From assembly GCA_039908285.1 (NCBI GenBank), contig JAMOBE010000043.1, positions 1-28,447 of the forward strand: DNA of 28,447 nucleotides. The letters are read 5' to 3'. The stretch is from JAMOBE01 sp039908285 (GTDB lineage: Bacteria; Pseudomonadota; Alphaproteobacteria; Rhodospirillales; Rhodospirillaceae). Positions 1 through 7,322 of this stretch are shown here, in pieces (positions within the stretch are counted from its first letter, which is position 1; every line of letters begins with the position of its first letter). Made by a program: the position numbers and the translations under genes. The notes under the pieces are model-generated. The model searched no databases. It saw only the letters and a list, made by a program, of their open reading frames with translations, and had not been told where the DNA came from.

Positions 1-66
1 CGTCCGCCAGGCGCGTCAAGGGGCGCGTACCGGCGGTACGCAACCCTTGACGCAACGCCGCGGACG
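1..66. repeat. Long three-part hairpin (imperfect inverted repeat)
   Basis: Three nested stems stack on each other: 1-7 pairs with 60-66 (CGTCCGC/GCGGACG), 13-22 with 44-53 (GCGTCAAGGG/CCCTTGACGC) and 25-31 with 35-41 (GCGTACC/GGTACGC). Small internal loops separate them. No T tract follows, so it is not a classical intrinsic terminator. It could end an upstream transcript, be an extragenic palindrome, or be a structured leader of the next gene. The window edge may cut it. Confidence 0.6.
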
Positions 67-151
67 GACCAAAAGACAAGCAGGATGGAGCGGTTATTTC
101 TGGGCAAAGCCTGAGGATGGCGGCGACGACCACGACAGAGGGACGCGCGCG

Positions 152-796
152 ATGGACTTCCCGAGACTAACCCGAATCTGCATCGTGGCGCTGACTGCCG
201 TCGGTCTTGCGCTCGCGGTTCCCTCCGCTGGCCATGCCGAGTCGGACAAGGCGAAATCGGGTGGCAAGCACGATAAAGCCCCGAAGCCCGACAAGCCGAA
301 GAAGCCCAAGTCGAGCGACAAAGCCCCGAAGAAGCCGGCGCCGAAAAAGACCGGTCCCGTCATCATCGCCCCCGGCCAGGACGCCATGGTCCAGCTTCTG
401 CCCATGCTGGCCCCCGTCGCCAAGAAGGCGGCGTCGGGCGAACTGCTGCCGGTCAGCATATTCCTGGGCGTCAAGGGGCCCGACGATGCCCAGAAGGCCT
501 GCCAGGAAATGTCCCGGATTCGCGATGCCATCGTCGGTCTCCTTTATGAGCAGCCGATCCCCATGGGTCGCAATGGCCCGGATCCGCTGGCCCTCGACAA
601 GCCTTTGAAGGATGCGGTCAATGCGGTTCTCCCCGGGCGGTTCATCACCACGGTCCGGCTGATGGAAAGCCGGCGGGCGGCGGAGCCGGGGTTCGAGAAG
701 TCGCTGCCCGCCGAGACCATCATGCAGTGCGCCAACAAGCCCACCGGCGGCAAGAGCGGCGGCAAGGAGAAGGGAGGAGGAGGAGGAGGCCATTGA
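152..796 (+). CDS. Secreted Lys/Pro-rich hypothetical protein, weakly FliL-like
   Basis: A 214-residue protein. The frame is open from 47, but ATG 152 is preferred because it puts a signal peptide at the N-terminus (basic MDFPRLTR, a hydrophobic run IVALTAVGLALAV, then AGHA-E as a likely signal peptidase site), and AGAGGGA lies just upstream. Residues about 30-67 are a Lys/Pro/Ser-rich linker. Residues about 68-190 are a compact domain with a beta-strand-like VSIFLGVKG and a helix IRDAIVGLLYEQ, ending in VNAVLPGRFITTVRL. That pattern recalls the periplasmic domain of FliL, but the resemblance is remote. The C-terminus is a Gly/Lys tail with six glycines before the last His. No function is assigned. 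It stands alone, 117 bp before the next gene on the same strand. Confidence 0.72.
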   Translation: MDFPRLTRICIVALTAVGLALAVPSAGHAESDKAKSGGKHDKAPKPDKPKKPKSSDKAPKKPAPKKTGPVIIAPGQDAMVQLLPMLAPVAKKAASGELLPVSIFLGVKGPDDAQKACQEMSRIRDAIVGLLYEQPIPMGRNGPDPLALDKPLKDAVNAVLPGRFITTVRLMESRRAAEPGFEKSLPAETIMQCANKPTGGKSGGKEKGGGGGGH

Positions 797-913
797 TTTC
801 ATGACAATGGTAGCCTGTGGAGTGGCAAGATGTTACGGTTCCCGTGACATACCTCGGTTTTCCGAAATCGCAAGGTCGGTCGGCGGGACCGGCCTCACCA
901 GGGATCGCCCCTC

Positions 914-3013
914 ATGCAGGACGAAGGTCAGATTTCGCCGGACGACGCCCAGTACGAACCCGCGGGGGGCGTTTCCAGGCTGCTGTCGGCCGTCGGCTCC
1001 GTTGGCATCCGCACCCGGATCGTCGTGCATGCATTGCTGCCATTGCTCGTGCTGGCATGGCTCGCCGCGATCGTGGTCGGTCACCAGTACCGGGTCATGA
1101 CGGAGATGCGGGCGCTGGATTCGCTCGCCGGTGTCGCCATCCAGTACAGCGCCGCCGTCCACGAACTCCAGAAGGAGCGGGGAGTTTCCGCCGGCTTCCT
1201 GGGCTCCGCCGGACGAAAGTTCGCCCCGCAGCTCACCGAGCAGCGGCGCCTCGTCGACGTTCAGCTCGATCGCCTGCGGACCATGCTCGAGGACACCGGG
1301 CTGAAATCCTACAGCCCCGGGTTTACGGCCATGGGCCAGCGCACCAGCGCCGGACTGGTCACCCTGCCCGAGACCCGCGACAACGTTTCCAACTCGGCGG
1401 TGGGCGCCCTGGAGGCGATGTCCCTCTACTCCGAGACCATCGCCGACATGCTGGGCGTCATCGGCCAACTGGCTGCGCTCAGCAACGACGGCAAGATCAC
1501 CAACGCCATCGCCGCCTACATCGATCTCATGAACATCAAGGAACTGGCCGGCCAGGAGCGGGCGATCGGTGCCGCCGGGTTCGCGACCGGGAACTTCAAC
1601 TCCGGACACCATCTGCGATTCGTCGAGGTGGTGGCGGCGCAGAATGCCTATCTCGACCGCTTCCGGACCTTTGCCACGCGGGAGCATGTGGCGTTCTTCG
1701 ACCAGACCCTGCGGGGGCGGGGAGTCGAAGAGGCGGCTCGCATGCGGAACATCGTGCTGCGCAGCGGAGACTCCGGCGCGGTGTCCCGCATCGATGGAGC
1801 CTTCTGGTTCGAGGCGATGTCCTCCAAGATCGAACAGCTCAAGACGGCGGAGGACAGGGTCGCCGAGGACCTGCGGAAGATGGCGGGGGGGCTGGCCAGA
1901 ACGGCAAAGACCCGCTTCATCAACACGGCCGTCGTCACCCTGCTGGCCAGTGCCCTCACCTTTGCCGCCGTCATCATCATCGTCAACAGCATCACGCGGC
2001 CGCTCACCGAGATGGCCGGGGCCATGGGCCGCCTGGCCAACTACGACCTCGACGTCGACATCCCCGGGACTCATCTGAACGATGAAATCGGCACCCTGGC
2101 CGCCGCCGCGGAGGTGTTCCGGGACAGCGTGGCCAATCTTGACCTGATGCGACGGCGACTGCAAAGGACGCAGGACAACGCGCTGGATGCCATCATCACC
2201 ATCGATGAGAACGGCGCGGTCGTCGAGTTCAATCCATCGGCCGAGGCGCTGTTCGGATACCGGCTTGAGGACGTGCGCGGCAAGGACGTCGCCGACCTCA
2301 TCATCCCGCCGTCCCTGCGCGGGTCGCACCGGGAGGGAATCTCCCGTCACCTCGCCGCCAAGGACAGCCCAATCATCGGCCGGCGCCTGGAGATGACGGC
2401 CCTGCGGGCGGACGGCAGCGAGTTCCCGATGGAAATCGCCGTCACCGCCGTGGACGTGCCGGAGGGGACTCAGTTCACGGCCTTCCTGCGCGACATCACC
2501 GACCGCAAGAACGCCGAGGCCAAGCTCACCCGCGCCCTGGCCGATCAGGCGATCATCGGCAGCATCCTCGGCATGTCGCTGCAGCCGATTCGCCTCGAAG
2601 ACATTTTGCGGCAGATCCTCTCCCTCGTGCTGGCCCACGGCGACGTCGATCCCGCGACCGGGGGCGCCATCCTCCTGGTCGACCCGGCCACTCGGGGCCT
2701 GGTCGCCACGGTGCACACCCACGTGGACGACGCCACCCTCGCCGCCTGCGCCACTCTCCCGCTGGGGTCCGGCGTCGTCGCCTGCGGGACCCGGAGCCCC
2801 TGCCGGGTGATGATCGGCGACGAGGGCGCGGCCCAGGGCATGATCGTGCTGTTCCCCCCCGCGGGCGCCGCCATCGCCGACAGCGAGCGTGAGTTCTGCA
2901 CCGCCATCGCCGACAGCCTGGCCGGCATCATCGCCCGCCACCGCGCCATCTTCGCCCCCAAGGAGGGACTCGAGGAACGCCGGACGGGACGGGGAACGGC
3001 GTCGCGGGCGTGA
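914..3013 (+). CDS. NIT-HAMP-PAS-GAF sensor protein lacking an output domain
   Basis: A 699-residue membrane sensor. TM1 is at about residues 36-57. A periplasmic nitrate/nitrite-sensing NIT-type domain covers about 65-330, with the hallmark ELQKERG at 84-90. TM2 is at about 337-359, followed by HAMP (about 360-412), a PAS domain (about 417-535, NPSAEALFGY and later FLRDITDRK) and a GAF-like domain (about 545-685). NIT domains are known in nitrate/nitrite receptors and regulators such as NasR. The protein then ends with a basic tail. No histidine kinase, GGDEF, EAL or methyl-accepting domain follows in any frame before the next gene. Its stop codon lies inside a palindromic repeat, so the output module may have been lost. 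ATG 914 is preceded by AGGGA about ten bases upstream. The NIT half resembles that of the chemoreceptor at 9606. Confidence 0.85.
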   Translation: MQDEGQISPDDAQYEPAGGVSRLLSAVGSVGIRTRIVVHALLPLLVLAWLAAIVVGHQYRVMTEMRALDSLAGVAIQYSAAVHELQKERGVSAGFLGSAGRKFAPQLTEQRRLVDVQLDRLRTMLEDTGLKSYSPGFTAMGQRTSAGLVTLPETRDNVSNSAVGALEAMSLYSETIADMLGVIGQLAALSNDGKITNAIAAYIDLMNIKELAGQERAIGAAGFATGNFNSGHHLRFVEVVAAQNAYLDRFRTFATREHVAFFDQTLRGRGVEEAARMRNIVLRSGDSGAVSRIDGAFWFEAMSSKIEQLKTAEDRVAEDLRKMAGGLARTAKTRFINTAVVTLLASALTFAAVIIIVNSITRPLTEMAGAMGRLANYDLDVDIPGTHLNDEIGTLAAAAEVFRDSVANLDLMRRRLQRTQDNALDAIITIDENGAVVEFNPSAEALFGYRLEDVRGKDVADLIIPPSLRGSHREGISRHLAAKDSPIIGRRLEMTALRADGSEFPMEIAVTAVDVPEGTQFTAFLRDITDRKNAEAKLTRALADQAIIGSILGMSLQPIRLEDILRQILSLVLAHGDVDPATGGAILLVDPATRGLVATVHTHVDDATLAACATLPLGSGVVACGTRSPCRVMIGDEGAAQGMIVLFPPAGAAIADSEREFCTAIADSLAGIIARHRAIFAPKEGLEERRTGRGTASRA

Positions 3014-3107
3014 AAGCCTGAAAATGTATCGGCACCGCGTCCATAAAAAGCCCTCTCCCCCTCGAGGGGGAGAGGGAGTAAGGGGGCCGAAGACATTTTC
3101 AGGCTCC
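3011..3107. repeat. 91-bp palindromic repeat element, copy 1; also terminator-like
   Basis: Perfect 13-bp terminal inverted repeats (AGCCTGAAAATGT at 3015-3027, ACATTTTCAGGCT at 3093-3105) enclose a perfect 26-bp palindrome at 3051-3076 (CCCTCTCCCCCTC and its complement). The left end, starting TGAAAGCCTGAAAATGT, recurs at 28332, again starting exactly at a stop codon. The element lies between convergent genes and could terminate transcription both ways. It looks like a non-autonomous extragenic repeat (MITE/REP type); no target-site duplication is obvious. Confidence 0.75.
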
Positions 3108-3115
3108 GAACCCAC

Positions 3116-5518
3116 CTACCAGGCCGCCGGGCTGCGGAGCCAGCGCTGCATCAGGGGGACGCGCAGGCGCAGGTGGCCGCCCTCCTCGACCACCAGCAGG
3201 CGGCGGTGCAGGTCGGCCAGGATGGCGGGGTCGGCGGGCGGTGACTGGGTGTCGTGGTGACGGAACCCGGTCAGGTAGGCCCACGCCGGCTCGGACGATT
3301 CCCCCTTCAGCAACTGGCGGAGCACCGTGTCGCCGGCACCGACCGCCTTCGCCGCCGCCTTTTCCAGCAGGGTGGCGTCCAGGGTGTTCTGGTTGCTGTC
3401 GTTGAGCACGTCGATGGCGTTCTGGGCGATCAGCTGCACCAGGTGGGGCCAGCCGCCGGCCTCGCCGTGGATCCAGTCCACCCCGCTGTCCCCCCACAGG
3501 GCGGCGCCGAAACGGGGGCGCTTGCCGTCATCCCACGTCAGGCCGGAATGGCGCATGGGGTCGGTGAGCAGCAGACGGGTTTCCTCGAGACCGAAGGGGG
3601 GCACCTCGATGGTGCGGGCGCTGACCATATAGGAAGCCCACGGCGCGTGGGTGAGTTCGGCGATGGCGTGGCTGCCGATCAGCATCCAGGTGATCTGGCG
3701 GTGCGACTGGATGGACTCCCGCAGCGTGGCCAGCAGGTCCTCGTCGAACACCCCCTCGCCAATCTTGCGATCGATGTTCTCGTACTCGTCCAGGGCCAGC
3801 AAGAGACGACGCCCCTCCCCCTTGAGCCAGTGGTCGCAGGCGGCCAGGGCGTCGATCAGGTGGGGCAGTTCTTCCCCGCTCACTGGCGCCACTGGCGCCG
3901 CCGGCACCGCCTGATGGATCGCCGCAACGATGGCGGTGACCAGACTCTCCTGGGTGGCAAAGACGCGCGCGTCCAGCAGCGACAGCGAGGCGATGTGGAC
4001 GGAGGCGACCGGCAGGGAGGCATCCAGGTTCCGCACCAGCGTCGACTTGCCCATGCGCCGCCGGCCATAGACGATCAGGGCCGGGCAGCCGGCGGTCAGG
4101 ATCTCGCGCTCGACGGTGGCGGTGATGGCGTCGCGGGTGATGAACGCCTCCTGCGTCCGGTCCACCGGGTCGCCGGCGCGGAAGATCTGCGGCGCCGGTT
4201 CCTTGTTCAGCACCGCCCGGATCTGCTCATGCTGAGCTTTGGCGCGGTCGGCCCAGCGGTCGGCCGCCGCCGTGAATTCGGACCGCAGGGGCTCGTGGAA
4301 ACCACCGACCGTGGCCCGGAACGCCTCGATCTCGCGGCACAGCAGCCGGGCATGGGTCTCGCGCACCAGGGGAACCCACAGGGTATCGAGGCGCCGCTGG
4401 ACGTCGGCGATGTCCGCCACCCGCTCCTTGACCCGACGGGTCTCGGCCAGGAACCCCGTCCCGCCCTCGGGCAGGCGGGCGACGATCGGGTCCAGCCTGG
4501 CCAGATCCGCCTCCCGCCCGGCGGCGCGGGCGATCAGCCTGGCCTGGGCACGCAGGGCCGCCGGACGCTGCGCCGGGTAGGTATCGATCAGGCGCCCGAT
4601 CTCCCGCCCGCCGGCCTCGGCATCGTGTTCGGCATAGGCGGCCAGCAACTGGTCAAGCAAGGGAAATGGCACCCCGCACAGGTCGTCCCACGCCACCGGA
4701 TGCGCCGGATACCACCGCCCCCGTACCTCCGGCCAGACGAAAAACAGGTGTGGGATCAGGTAATAGGCCCGCGGTTCGGCGATACTCACGGCGATACCCA
4801 ATGCAACACCCCAGGCAATGCCATCGGCGCTACCCATAACGACGCCCGTTGCGATGCTCCAAGCTATGCCCGAAACGATGCCCGTTACGATGCTCCAAGT
4901 GATGCTTCCGGTGATAGCCCTGGCGATACCACTTGCAATACCCCTGGCGACGCCTCCAGCGGTGCCCAAAGCGATACCCAAGGCGATACTCCCAGCGGTT
5001 CCCACGAGCATACCAGCAGCGATGTTGTTCCCAGCGATACTCCCAACGATGACCTCGATGCTCCCTGTGATGCCCAAGGCGATGCCACCGAAGATGGCCA
5101 CAATAACGCTCAAGGCGATGGCCACAGCGATGCCCCCAGCGATGCCCCATTTAAGACCCCAGGTTGCTCCAGCGGCTGAGCCAACAGCTATTCCTCGAAT
5201 AATGCCCTCAACAAGCCCAGATGCAGCACTGTCAATATCAACAACCAACATATTGGCAATGTTGGAAACATTATATTCTGCTGACAACATTTTTGTCGCC
5301 GCAAATACTATTGGCGGGAGCACGACCAGAAAAATCAGGTAGGGCAAGACATGCGCCAACAGGACCACACCAGTAGCAATGGCCCGCCGTGCAGGCATAT
5401 TCTCCAGCGCATCCCGCACCACCGCCGGCCGGCGGTAAAGCAGGGCCAGCCACCACAGGGCGGCGCGGTGGCTGCGCCAGCCGAAACGGATGTCGGCGAG
5501 TGGCAGGGGCGAACTCAC
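3116..5518 (-). CDS. Membrane-anchored P-loop ATPase with glycine-periodic hydrophobic region
   Basis: An 800-residue protein, second gene of a TIR operon. Its GTG start at 5518 overlaps the TIR stop codon (GTGA). The N-terminus has a strong hydrophobic segment (about 44-75). Residues about 105-247 are Gly/Ala/Ile-rich, with a glycine about every fourth residue (GIASGIARAITGSI type), likely a bundle of close-packed helices in the membrane. Residues 250-480 are soluble and helical. The ATPase core has Walker A GRRRMGKST at 485-493, Walker B LLLALDEYE at 572-580, a sensor-like WMLIGSHAI at 611-619, and GGWPHLVQLIAQ at about 688-699. A C-terminal winged-helix-like segment (about 763-795) follows. 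The motif set fits the ATPase_2/AAA_16 group related to STAND NTPases. A regulator that couples nucleotide state to the TIR partner is an inference. An AT-richer stretch near 5170-5340 hints at mosaic origin. Confidence 0.82.
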   Translation of the reverse strand: MSSPLPLADIRFGWRSHRAALWWLALLYRRPAVVRDALENMPARRAIATGVVLLAHVLPYLIFLVVLPPIVFAATKMLSAEYNVSNIANMLVVDIDSAASGLVEGIIRGIAVGSAAGATWGLKWGIAGGIAVAIALSVIVAIFGGIALGITGSIEVIVGSIAGNNIAAGMLVGTAGSIALGIALGTAGGVARGIASGIARAITGSITWSIVTGIVSGIAWSIATGVVMGSADGIAWGVALGIAVSIAEPRAYYLIPHLFFVWPEVRGRWYPAHPVAWDDLCGVPFPLLDQLLAAYAEHDAEAGGREIGRLIDTYPAQRPAALRAQARLIARAAGREADLARLDPIVARLPEGGTGFLAETRRVKERVADIADVQRRLDTLWVPLVRETHARLLCREIEAFRATVGGFHEPLRSEFTAAADRWADRAKAQHEQIRAVLNKEPAPQIFRAGDPVDRTQEAFITRDAITATVEREILTAGCPALIVYGRRRMGKSTLVRNLDASLPVASVHIASLSLLDARVFATQESLVTAIVAAIHQAVPAAPVAPVSGEELPHLIDALAACDHWLKGEGRRLLLALDEYENIDRKIGEGVFDEDLLATLRESIQSHRQITWMLIGSHAIAELTHAPWASYMVSARTIEVPPFGLEETRLLLTDPMRHSGLTWDDGKRPRFGAALWGDSGVDWIHGEAGGWPHLVQLIAQNAIDVLNDSNQNTLDATLLEKAAAKAVGAGDTVLRQLLKGESSEPAWAYLTGFRHHDTQSPPADPAILADLHRRLLVVEEGGHLRLRVPLMQRWLRSPAAW

Positions 5519-6408
5519 GGCAGGGCGACCATGGCCATATTCAGATTGGACACCGGGTGGTCTCGTGGCAGCAGCTCTGCGAATGGGGTGTACGAATGGG
5601 TGAGCAGCACCAGGTGGCGCTTATCCATCACCAGATTATGCAAGGTGGTAAACAGGTCGAGGCCGTAATTGCGATGGGCGACTATGTCGAAGTGAATCAG
5701 CGCCAGGTGCGCGGGGGCTTTGGCGGATATTCCTTCGGACATCGTCGCCAGATCGCGCGGTTTTTTCGGAATGGTGCCGGCGAAAGGCGCACCGACGGCC
5801 TTCAAGATCTCGGCCACCAGTCCCTCGCGGGGGATCGTCGCCGGATTGTTCAGTTTGACAACCCCAAGCCGATCGAACTGCTCGAGAACCATGTGCTTAA
5901 AGAACGACCGCCAGTCGGATTTCAACGGCGCCACCAGATTGACCGATTGACCGCGCCCCAGGTACCGCACCACCTCGTCGCGCGCCGTGAGCCACCCGGG
6001 TACGTCGAAGGACTTGTCCGCCCCGCAGGCCCTGAACAACTTCCGCCACTGGGCGGCGTCGCCGTCATCATGCAGATCCACGGCCAACACCCCCGAGAGT
6101 GCGGGCACATCGCAGGGCTCGCGAAAAACGGGAACGACCCTGCCCGCCGTGAAGCCTGGATCGGAGGCGATGGCCCGCGTCATCTCATGCGGGCAGTACG
6201 GACTGACCAGATAGTCCGGTGACAGCACCAGGAGATGGCGCTCCGCCTGATCCTGGGTGGCGTCCACCTCGCCGAAGGCTTCGCGACCGGCCTCAAAGCG
6301 CTCGCGATCGATGAGAACCTCGAGCCCCGCCGCCTTGAGGCTGGGGCACAGGCGCTCCCACACCCACTCCCCCTGTTTGTGGGAGTAACTGATGAATACC
6401 TTCGGCAT
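5515..6408 (-). CDS. TIR-domain protein with degenerate ATPase-like C-terminus
   Basis: A 297-residue protein. Residues 1 to about 125 form a bacterial TIR (TIR_2) domain: KVFISYSHKQGEWVWERL at the start, VLIDRERF as the second strand, and LLVLSPDYLVSPYCPHEM, where E75 sits at the position of the catalytic glutamate of TIR NADases. Residues about 142-297 resemble a STAND/AAA-type core: GQSVNLVAPLKSDWRSFF (153-170) aligns by eye with a P-loop region but has no GK[S/T], and HLALIHFDIVAHR (234-246) sits where Walker B would be. The protein stops after SNLNMAMVALP, with no lid domain. An active TIR effector on a pseudo-ATPase that needs the intact ATPase encoded next is an inference. ATG 6408 follows a clear GGAGG. 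First gene of the operon. Confidence 0.85.
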   Translation of the reverse strand: MPKVFISYSHKQGEWVWERLCPSLKAAGLEVLIDRERFEAGREAFGEVDATQDQAERHLLVLSPDYLVSPYCPHEMTRAIASDPGFTAGRVVPVFREPCDVPALSGVLAVDLHDDGDAAQWRKLFRACGADKSFDVPGWLTARDEVVRYLGRGQSVNLVAPLKSDWRSFFKHMVLEQFDRLGVVKLNNPATIPREGLVAEILKAVGAPFAGTIPKKPRDLATMSEGISAKAPAHLALIHFDIVAHRNYGLDLFTTLHNLVMDKRHLVLLTHSYTPFAELLPRDHPVSNLNMAMVALP

Positions 6409-6440
6409 GCGTCCGCCTCCGCCCCACTCTACGCCTCCCG

Positions 6441-6469
6441 ATTATGGCGGGGAGTTCCACAAGGCACAA
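6441..6469 (-). promoter_or_regulatory. Probable sigma70-type promoter of the TIR-ATPase operon
   Basis: Read leftward, TTGTGC (6469-6464) and CATAAT (6446-6441) are separated by exactly 17 bases. This predicts a start near 6434 and a leader of about 26 bases before the TIR ATG. Good spacing and -10, modest -35. Confidence 0.5.
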
Positions 6470-6486
6470 GGGCAACGACAGTCCTT

Positions 6487-6522
6487 CTCCCCTGTCAGAC
6501 GGCATCAAAGGATGCTGGGGAG
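6487..6522 (-). terminator. Stem-loop after the first CRP-family gene
   Basis: CTCCCC (6487-6492) pairs with GGGGAG (6517-6522), and GCATC (6502-6506) with GATGC (6511-6515), directly after the stop codon of the leftward regulator. There is no clear U tract, so this is a weak terminator call. Confidence 0.35.
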
Positions 6523-6527
6523 CACCA

Positions 6528-7235
6528 TCACTCGTCGTTCATGCAGAAGGCCCGCAGACCCTCGACGTCCTCGATGATGACCTCCCGCCCGCGACAATAG
6601 ACTCCACTGTCGCGCAGGCGTATCAGGGCGCGGGAGAGGCTTTCGGGGGTGATGCCGACCCGGCCGGCCATCACGCCCTTGTCGATGGGGAGTTGCACCA
6701 CCGCGCGGCCCTCGGTGGCGGACGTCAGCGACAGCAGATACGAGCCCAGGCGCTGGACGGGCGACTTGAGCTTCAGCTCGCCGATCTGGCGCAGGAGGCG
6801 CCGATGATGCCGGGACAGCGTGGCGAGAAGCTTGAACGCCAGATCGGGGGCGCGGGCCAGTTCGGCCATGAATGGCTCGGCCGGCACCTGAATCAGGCGG
6901 CCTTCGACCAGCATCTCGGCCCCGACCGGGAAGCGGCGGGACGAGAACATGGCCGCCTCGCCGAAGGACTCGCCGCCGCTGAAGACCTCGACGATGCCCT
7001 CGCCGCCCGCCTCGGTGGTCTTGACCAGCTTCACCCGGCCGTCGAGGACGAGGTAGAAGCGATCGGCCACGTCCCCCTGAACGAACAACAGGGTATTGCG
7101 GGGATAGACACGACACGTCGCTCCCCGCAGCAGGCGGCGCACCTCCTCGATGGTCAGGTCGGCGAAGAGGCCGATGTGTCGGGCGGCCTCGTAGTCCTCC
7201 TGGGAAAGACCTCCCCCTTGTCCAAGCATATTCAT
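6528..7235 (-). CDS. CRP/FNR-family transcription regulator (DNR/NNR-like), copy 1
   Basis: A 235-residue regulator. The N-terminal half is a cyclic-nucleotide-binding-type beta roll (LFADLTIEEV, VQGDVADRFYLVLDGRVKL, GESFGEAAMF), then a dimer helix. The C-terminal half is a CRP-type winged helix (RLGSYLLSLTS, GITPESLSRALIRLRDSGV). The recognition helix carries E-x-x-S-R, the FNR-type pattern that reads TTGA half-sites. There is no N-terminal cysteine cluster for an Fe-S centre, so it is more DNR/NNR-like than FNR-like. Neighbouring nnrS suggests a nitric-oxide or low-oxygen signal, by inference. ATG 7235 is preferred to upstream starts because AAGGG precedes it. It lies 87 bp downstream of its paralogue and could share its transcript. 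Confidence 0.83.
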   Translation of the reverse strand: MNMLGQGGGLSQEDYEAARHIGLFADLTIEEVRRLLRGATCRVYPRNTLLFVQGDVADRFYLVLDGRVKLVKTTEAGGEGIVEVFSGGESFGEAAMFSSRRFPVGAEMLVEGRLIQVPAEPFMAELARAPDLAFKLLATLSRHHRRLLRQIGELKLKSPVQRLGSYLLSLTSATEGRAVVQLPIDKGVMAGRVGITPESLSRALIRLRDSGVYCRGREVIIEDVEGLRAFCMNDE

Positions 7236-7322
7236 GGAGTCAACCCTTGCGCTCAGGAGGTCTTGAGTATCGTAAAAAAAGCCCGAACGCAAAAGAGGGA
7301 ATTGAATGTCTCGAGCCTCTTC

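Noticed and set aside
824..845. TGGC-like sigma54 promoter before the NIT sensor
   Set aside because: TGGCAAGATGTTAC lacks the GC pair at the -12 position with the required spacing.
3011..3107. Insertion sequence
   Set aside because: It has terminal inverted repeats but is only about 91 bp, with no transposase frame; called a non-autonomous repeat instead.
833..3115. Long minus-strand reading frame opposite the NIT-PAS-GAF gene
   Set aside because: The plus strand encodes recognisable TM, HAMP, PAS and GAF modules. The antisense translation has no recognisable motif and is typical of GC-rich shadows.
3254..5179. Long plus-strand reading frame opposite the ATPase gene
   Set aside because: It is antisense to a gene with clear Walker motifs. 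Its Gly/Asp/Gln-rich translation comes from the GC-rich codons and the 12-bp repeats of the other strand.
7236..7322. FNR-type box between the two CRP-family genes
   Set aside because: TTGCGCTCAGG and TTGAGTATCG do not form the two symmetric half-sites seen at 8151.
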